Assembly: GCA_910580015.1 (NCBI GenBank) | Contig: CAJTVT010000072.1 | Span: forward strand, 1 to 5,953 | Length of the DNA: 5,953 bases | Origin: an uncultured Lachnospiraceae bacterium | GTDB taxonomy: Bacteria > Bacillota > Clostridia > Lachnospirales > Lachnospiraceae | Direction: 5' to 3' | In this document: positions 1 to 3,177 of the stretch, piece after piece | Numbering within the stretch: position 1 is the stretch's first letter | How the letters are laid out: each line of letters opens with the position of its first letter | Notes under the pieces: model-generated | Told to the model about the DNA's origin: nothing | Databases searched by the model: none | What the model saw: the letters and a program-made list of their open reading frames with translations, nothing else | Made by a program: the position numbers and the translations under genes

Positions 1-1
1 A

Positions 2-1534
2 TACCGGTATTTGGCGTATGCGGTGGAACATTTCTTTGTAAATGGCGGCTCCCGTTGTTTTGTTTCCCGTGTGGCGCCAAGCGATGCGAGGGCTTCCCAG
101 GCAAGAGTACCTGCCCAGGATTCCGTTCTTCGGATTCGGGCGAAAAATCCTGGATTATGGGGGAATAGCATGACCATTGTAATTACCCCTGCCAGCAAGG
201 CGAAAACACAGATTTTAGAGGAGCTTCAGACAGCAGATGGGAAGCAGTATTCTGTAAAAAGCTCCGCAGGTTTCCATGAGGGAGATGTGGTTGTATATAA
301 GGATATGACAAATGTGGAATACAACCGCGTGGTAAAGAGCCAGGATAACATCCTTGTATTTGAAAAGGAGTTTGAGGCAGATGTGGTGGATAAGAATCTG
401 CTGCCAGCCAAGGTGATTTCCACCTGTGAATTTAATCTGGAAGTGAAATATGATGATATTGTAGAATTTTATGAAAATCTGTCCTTTAATGTGTCCATTC
501 CCAATTATGTTGAGAAAAAAACAGCAAAATCGGATTTGATTATTGTAAATTACTTTGGTAACCAAAAGGGCGAGGCAGCGGCTCCATTTGACCAGATTTG
601 CGGAGAAGATCCAGAGAAAGCCTTCTGTGTGGTTTCATTAAAAGGAGGCAGTAACGGTTCTATATCCAATATTAGCGCTGCTGATTTTATCGGTGTGGAT
701 AAAGGGGCAGGAAAGCGTACAGGCATCCAGTCATTTTTGGACAACGATAGTGTCTCCATTATGGCGGTTCCTGGTGTGGTAGATCCCAATGTGCAGTTGA
801 TGTTGGTTGCCCACTGTGAGAATTTGGCGAGTCGTTTTGCAGTATTGGACATGCCAAAAGATGCGAAGAAAATGGACGATATCATCGCACACAGGGAGAT
901 TGTGGACAGCAATTATGCTGCGATGTACCATCCCTGGTTGGAGGTATTTGACCCTCTGGATAAGAAGAATATGGCAATTCCTCCTTCTGGTTCTGTGATT
1001 GGGATTTATGCTCGCAGTGATACGTCCAGAGGCGTACATAAGGCTCCGGCAAATGAGACTGTTCGGGCATGTGTGGGATTGGACTGCCAGTTCAACAAGG
1101 GTGAACAGGATATTCTTAATCCCAAGGGAGTGAACTTGATTCGTTCTTTCCCAGGACAGGGCATTCGGGTATGGGGAGCGCGTACCGCAAGCAGCGATCC
1201 AAGTTGGAAATATATTAACGTGCGCCGTCTGTTTATTTTTATCGAGGAAAGCATTAAAGCAAATACCAATTGGGCGGTGTTTGAGCCCAACGACGAGGTT
1301 TTGTGGGTGCGTGTAAAACGAACAATCGATGTATTTTTAACAGGGCTTTGGAGGACGGGAGCGCTTGCAGGATCTGCACCGTCTGAGGCATTTTTTGTCA
1401 ATTGCGGAAGAAACACAATGAGTCAAGATGATATTGATAATGGAAGACTCGTCTGCGTGATCGGCATTGCACCGGTAAAACCTGCTGAATTTGTAATCTT
1501 CAGGATTTCTCAGAAAACAGGTGATTCCGTATAA
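2..1534 (+). CDS. Contractile tail sheath protein of a CIS (5' partial)
   Basis: This is the outer sheath subunit of a contractile injection system, which polymerises around the inner tube and shortens to drive it outward. The visible 510 residues open with YRYLAYAVEHFFVNGG, matching the conserved family stretch of the type YLAYAV-x-x-FF-x-NGG that normally lies inside the N-terminal domain. The true start is therefore upstream of the window, and the TTG at 11 is an internal Leu codon. Further family hallmarks are the NPGLWGN segment (about residues 49-55), the GGSNG turn near 215-219 followed by ADFIG, the RFAVLDMP stretch, and the C-terminal core with AIPPSGSVIGIYARSD, GVNLIRSFPGQGIRVWGART and NVRRLFIFIEESI. 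The C-terminus is intact and ends at TAA. The tube gene follows after 63 bases, the usual sheath-tube order. The region between about residues 60 and 200 is less conserved and probably forms the surface-exposed insertion domain. Roughly 60-80 N-terminal residues are probably missing (inferred from family layout). Confidence 0.96.
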   Translation, partial: YRYLAYAVEHFFVNGGSRCFVSRVAPSDARASQARVPAQDSVLRIRAKNPGLWGNSMTIVITPASKAKTQILEELQTADGKQYSVKSSAGFHEGDVVVYKDMTNVEYNRVVKSQDNILVFEKEFEADVVDKNLLPAKVISTCEFNLEVKYDDIVEFYENLSFNVSIPNYVEKKTAKSDLIIVNYFGNQKGEAAAPFDQICGEDPEKAFCVVSLKGGSNGSISNISAADFIGVDKGAGKRTGIQSFLDNDSVSIMAVPGVVDPNVQLMLVAHCENLASRFAVLDMPKDAKKMDDIIAHREIVDSNYAAMYHPWLEVFDPLDKKNMAIPPSGSVIGIYARSDTSRGVHKAPANETVRACVGLDCQFNKGEQDILNPKGVNLIRSFPGQGIRVWGARTASSDPSWKYINVRRLFIFIEESIKANTNWAVFEPNDEVLWVRVKRTIDVFLTGLWRTGALAGSAPSEAFFVNCGRNTMSQDDIDNGRLVCVIGIAPVKPAEFVIFRISQKTGDSV

Positions 1535-1597
1535 GGATGATGGTGCGAAAAACATTTCTTCAAAGTATAAATAGTCAGAAAGGAGCGTTGTGAAGAG

Positions 1598-2023
1598 ATG
1601 GCAAGTACTCCATATGGAAAATTTAGGTATAAAGTAGAGATAGACGGCTTAGAAGCTGGAGGTTTTTCAGAGGCATCTGGATTTGACGCGTCAATCGATG
1701 TGATCGAGTATCGTGAGGGTGATATGGTTCAGACGCCAATGAAGCTGCCTGGGCTGAAAAAGTATGGCAATATTACCTTGAAACAAGGTGTTGCAGATTC
1801 CATGGTAATGTATGAGTGGATGATCGCAGGTGTGGAAGGCGAAGTGGAACGCAAGACGATTACCATTACGATATTAGACGAGACAGAAACGGCTACGGCG
1901 TCCTGGCAGGTAATCAATGCATGGCCTGCAAAGTATACAGCTCCAGATTTCAATGCCACAGCCTCTGAGGTTGCTATTGAAACTCTTGAAATTGCCCATG
2001 AGGGAATGACCAGAGTTTCATAA
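1598..2023 (+). CDS. Main inner tube protein (T4 gp19 / Afp1 family)
   Basis: This 141-residue protein is the likely main subunit of the inner tube, whose hexameric rings stack within the sheath and form the delivery conduit. Length and sequence fit the gp19-like tail tube family: an N-terminal strand (YGKFRYKVEIDG, residues 6-17), the GFSEASGFD motif (22-30), a basic LPGLKKYGNITLKQGV stretch (50-65), a W-x-x-x-x-AWP segment (103-110), and the C-terminal EIAHEGM (131-137). There is no signal peptide or membrane segment, as expected for a protein assembled in the cytoplasm. An AGAAAGGAG ribosome binding site at 1577-1585 lies 12 bases before ATG, slightly long. A TTG at 1588 is followed at once by a stop, so ATG at 1598 is the only sensible start. 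The gene lies directly after the sheath gene and is followed by a strong intercistronic hairpin, which may help keep expression of these two high-copy proteins above that of the genes downstream (inference). Confidence 0.96.
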   Translation: MASTPYGKFRYKVEIDGLEAGGFSEASGFDASIDVIEYREGDMVQTPMKLPGLKKYGNITLKQGVADSMVMYEWMIAGVEGEVERKTITITILDETETATASWQVINAWPAKYTAPDFNATASEVAIETLEIAHEGMTRVS

Positions 2024-2038
2024 AACAAATGTAAGAAT

Positions 2039-2066
2039 GCTTCAGGCGGCTTTGGCTGCCTGGGGC
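2039..2066 (+). promoter_or_regulatory. Intercistronic RNA hairpin after the tube gene
   Basis: Bases 2039-2050 pair with 2055-2066 in an uninterrupted 12-bp stem that includes three G-U wobbles, closed by a UUUG tetraloop. The stem begins 16 bases after the tube stop codon. The bases after it (AGATTTGG) contain no T run, so it does not look like a simple intrinsic terminator. A 3'-end stabiliser of the sheath-tube message, an RNA processing site, or partial attenuation before the lower-copy genes are all possible. The structure is read directly from the sequence; its role is inference. Confidence 0.6.
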
Positions 2067-2093
2067 AGATTTGGAAAGTAAGGGTACAGATAA

Positions 2094-2462
2094 ATGTTTG
2101 AAACAGAATTTTCTTTTGTTCTGCCAAAGGGCTATGTGGACAGAGATGGAAATCTTCATAAAGAGGGAAAGATGCGATTGGCTACGGCGGCGGATGAAAT
2201 CATACCGTTGCGTGACCCAAGGGTACAACAAAATCCAGGGTATCTAGTTATCATTCTTCTTTCCCGTGTAATTACAAGCCTTGGAACGATGCCAGCAGTA
2301 GATACGAAAGTGATTGAGGGACTATACACACCAGATTTAGCATATCTCCAGGACTTGTATGAGAGAGTAAATCAGGCAGAGATTCCGATGTATCGTACAG
2401 TCTGCCCTCACTGTGGGGAAGAAATTGAAGTGCCTGTAAATTTTATGGAAGCCGGGCTATAA
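2094..2462 (+). CDS. CIS tail assembly (chaperone-like) protein with C-terminal CxxC
   Basis: This 122-residue protein resembles the small tail assembly proteins that follow the tube gene in eCIS clusters and are related to phage tail assembly chaperones (TAC group). Recognisable features are the N-terminal FETEFSFVLPKGYVDRDGN with LHKEGKMRLATAADEI (residues 2-35), the PLRDPRVQQNPGYLVIILLSRVI core (38-60), and the helical YTPDLAYLQDLYERVNQ (78-94). The end carries VCPHCGEE (103-110), a single CxxC pair (C104, C107) resembling half of a zinc ribbon. No second Cys pair exists, so metal binding would need a partner or a dimer. The start ATG has an AAGGG site at 2080-2084 with 9 bases of spacing. 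The DUF6760-like gene begins two bases after the stop, implying translational coupling or frameshifting. The likely role is to hold tube or baseplate subunits during assembly in the cytoplasm; this is inferred from family and position. Confidence 0.83.
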   Translation: MFETEFSFVLPKGYVDRDGNLHKEGKMRLATAADEIIPLRDPRVQQNPGYLVIILLSRVITSLGTMPAVDTKVIEGLYTPDLAYLQDLYERVNQAEIPMYRTVCPHCGEEIEVPVNFMEAGL

Positions 2463-2475
2463 ATGTGTATCCGGC
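2438..2475 (+). promoter_or_regulatory. Candidate -1 programmed ribosomal frameshift signal
   Basis: In the frame of the assembly gene, bases 2438-2444 read A AAT TTT, a fit to the X XXY YYZ slippery heptamer. After a 6-base spacer (2445-2450), GCCGG at 2451-2455 pairs with CCGGC at 2471-2475, with one further G-U pair (2456-2470). The assembly gene's stop codon and the next gene's GTG start both lie in the loop. The -1 frame is open from 2429 (after a TGA at 2426-2428) to 2644, so slippage would fuse the assembly protein to the DUF6760-like protein through a YGSRAIN linker. Phage tail assembly chaperone genes (lambda G/GT type) commonly use such a shift. The weak points are the short stem and the possibility that the downstream gene simply initiates at its GTG. 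Confidence 0.4.
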
Positions 2476-2644
2476 AGACAAAATATATGAGGAGGCGGCG
2501 TTTGTCGCCTATTACGTACATTGGGGCAGAGACGAGGTGCTAAGTCTTACACATAGAGAAAGGCTTCGTTGGTGCAAAGAGATATCAGAGATCAATAGAA
2601 AAATTAGTCGGGAGCCGCCACAACAGGATATTTTCAAAATATAA
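2465..2644 (+). CDS. Small DUF6760-like CIS protein
   Basis: This 59-residue protein begins MYPADKIYEEAAFVAYYVHW (residues 1-20) and continues with DEVLSLTHRERLRWCKEISE (23-42). It matches my recollection of DUF6760, a short domain found between the tube-type genes of CIS clusters: an N-terminal YP, a helix ending in HW, then a second helix with an acidic/aromatic L-x-x-x-x-R-x-R-W/Y pattern. The function is not established; position suggests a part in tube or baseplate assembly. The GTG at 2465 is chosen because it places the family's YP right after the initiator Met. An ATG at 2463 is out of frame and gives only 26 codons. No good Shine-Dalgarno site lies at normal distance (the nearest is GGAAG at 2447-2451, 13 bases away), so translation probably depends on coupling with the assembly gene, or on a -1 frameshift from it. 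The C-terminus (SREPPQQDIFKI) is a short hydrophilic tail. Confidence 0.82.
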   Translation: MYPADKIYEEAAFVAYYVHWGRDEVLSLTHRERLRWCKEISEINRKISREPPQQDIFKI

Positions 2645-2688
2645 GCGGCAGGTTGGCAAGAAGAATGCCATGCAAGCGGCAATGTACA

Positions 2689-2695
2689 GAGGTGA
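2689..2695 (+). promoter_or_regulatory. Ribosome binding site deciding the start of the second tube gene
   Basis: GAGGTGA matches the anti-Shine-Dalgarno complement over seven bases. Counting from its GAGG core, there are only 3 bases to the ATG at 2696 but 9 to the ATG at 2702, and 15 to a third ATG at 2708. The second ATG is therefore the favoured start. Confidence 0.6.
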
Positions 2696-2701
2696 ATGAA
2701 G

Positions 2702-3142
2702 ATGGCAATGCAGGATAATCTTGCACAGCGTACAAAATTTAAAGTGATTTTGAATGGAACTTCTTTGGGGTTTTCAAAGGTGTCAAATATATCTGCCACT
2801 ATGGAATTTGAAGCTGTTGCGGAGGGTGGGGTCAATGATAGGATCCATTATCTGCCGAAGCCGAGGCAGGCTATGGATAAACTGACATTAGAATATGGAA
2901 TTGCCAGCGGAGAACTGAGACGGACCACTCTGACGGCAGGCTATGAACTTAAAAAGGGTATTATTATTATGGTTATGTCAGAATCTGGGCTGATTCCCAC
3001 GGCAACTTATCAAGCAAATTGGGGGATTGTGACAAAATGGGAAATTGATACGCTGGATGCTACCAGCAGTGGTCTTTTGATCAAGAAGGTGGAGATTTCT
3101 CATAATGGATTGTCAGAAACCATTAATAAGATTGGTTTATAG
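2702..3142 (+). CDS. Second gp19-family tube protein (tube paralogue, Afp5-like)
   Basis: This 146-residue protein belongs to the same tube fold family as the protein at 1598-2023 but is strongly diverged. Parallel landmarks are TKFKVILNG (residues 11-19), GFSKVSNIS (23-31), the basic LPKPRQAMDKLTLEYGIASG stretch (51-70), W107 and W113 in NWGIVTKWEIDTLDA, and the C-terminal KKVEISHNGLSE (128-139). CIS clusters usually encode one high-copy tube subunit plus one or two paralogues that link the tube to the spike and baseplate, and the separate position of this gene fits such a tube-initiator role (inference). It has no signal peptide or membrane segment. The ATG at 2702 is chosen on ribosome-binding-site spacing; the ATG at 2696 would add two residues (MK) and cannot be excluded. 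It lies 57 bases after the DUF6760-like gene, and the large unknown gene follows after 35 bases. Confidence 0.92.
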   Translation: MAMQDNLAQRTKFKVILNGTSLGFSKVSNISATMEFEAVAEGGVNDRIHYLPKPRQAMDKLTLEYGIASGELRRTTLTAGYELKKGIIIMVMSESGLIPTATYQANWGIVTKWEIDTLDATSSGLLIKKVEISHNGLSETINKIGL

Positions 3143-3177
3143 GAAAGAGAAGAATCAGATTCTTTAGGGATGGTCGA

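Noticed and set aside
11..13. TTG as the start of the sheath gene
   Set aside because: The frame is open upstream to base 2, and the residues YRYLAYAV belong to an internal conserved family stretch; no ribosome binding site is visible.
1566..1571. TATAAA as a -10 promoter element before the tube gene
   Set aside because: There is no acceptable -35 hexamer at 16-18 bases upstream (GTGCGA at 17), and the position inside a compact operon argues against it.
2039..2066. Hairpin after the tube gene as an intrinsic terminator
   Set aside because: No T run follows the stem, and essential CIS genes continue directly downstream.
2463..2543. ATG right after the assembly gene stop
   Set aside because: It yields only 26 codons with no family resemblance, while the overlapping GTG at 2465 gives the DUF6760-like protein.
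2654..2670. TGGCA / TGCCA inverted repeat between the DUF6760-like gene and the second tube gene
   Set aside because: A 5-bp stem with a 7-base loop is expected by chance and does not cover the ribosome binding site.
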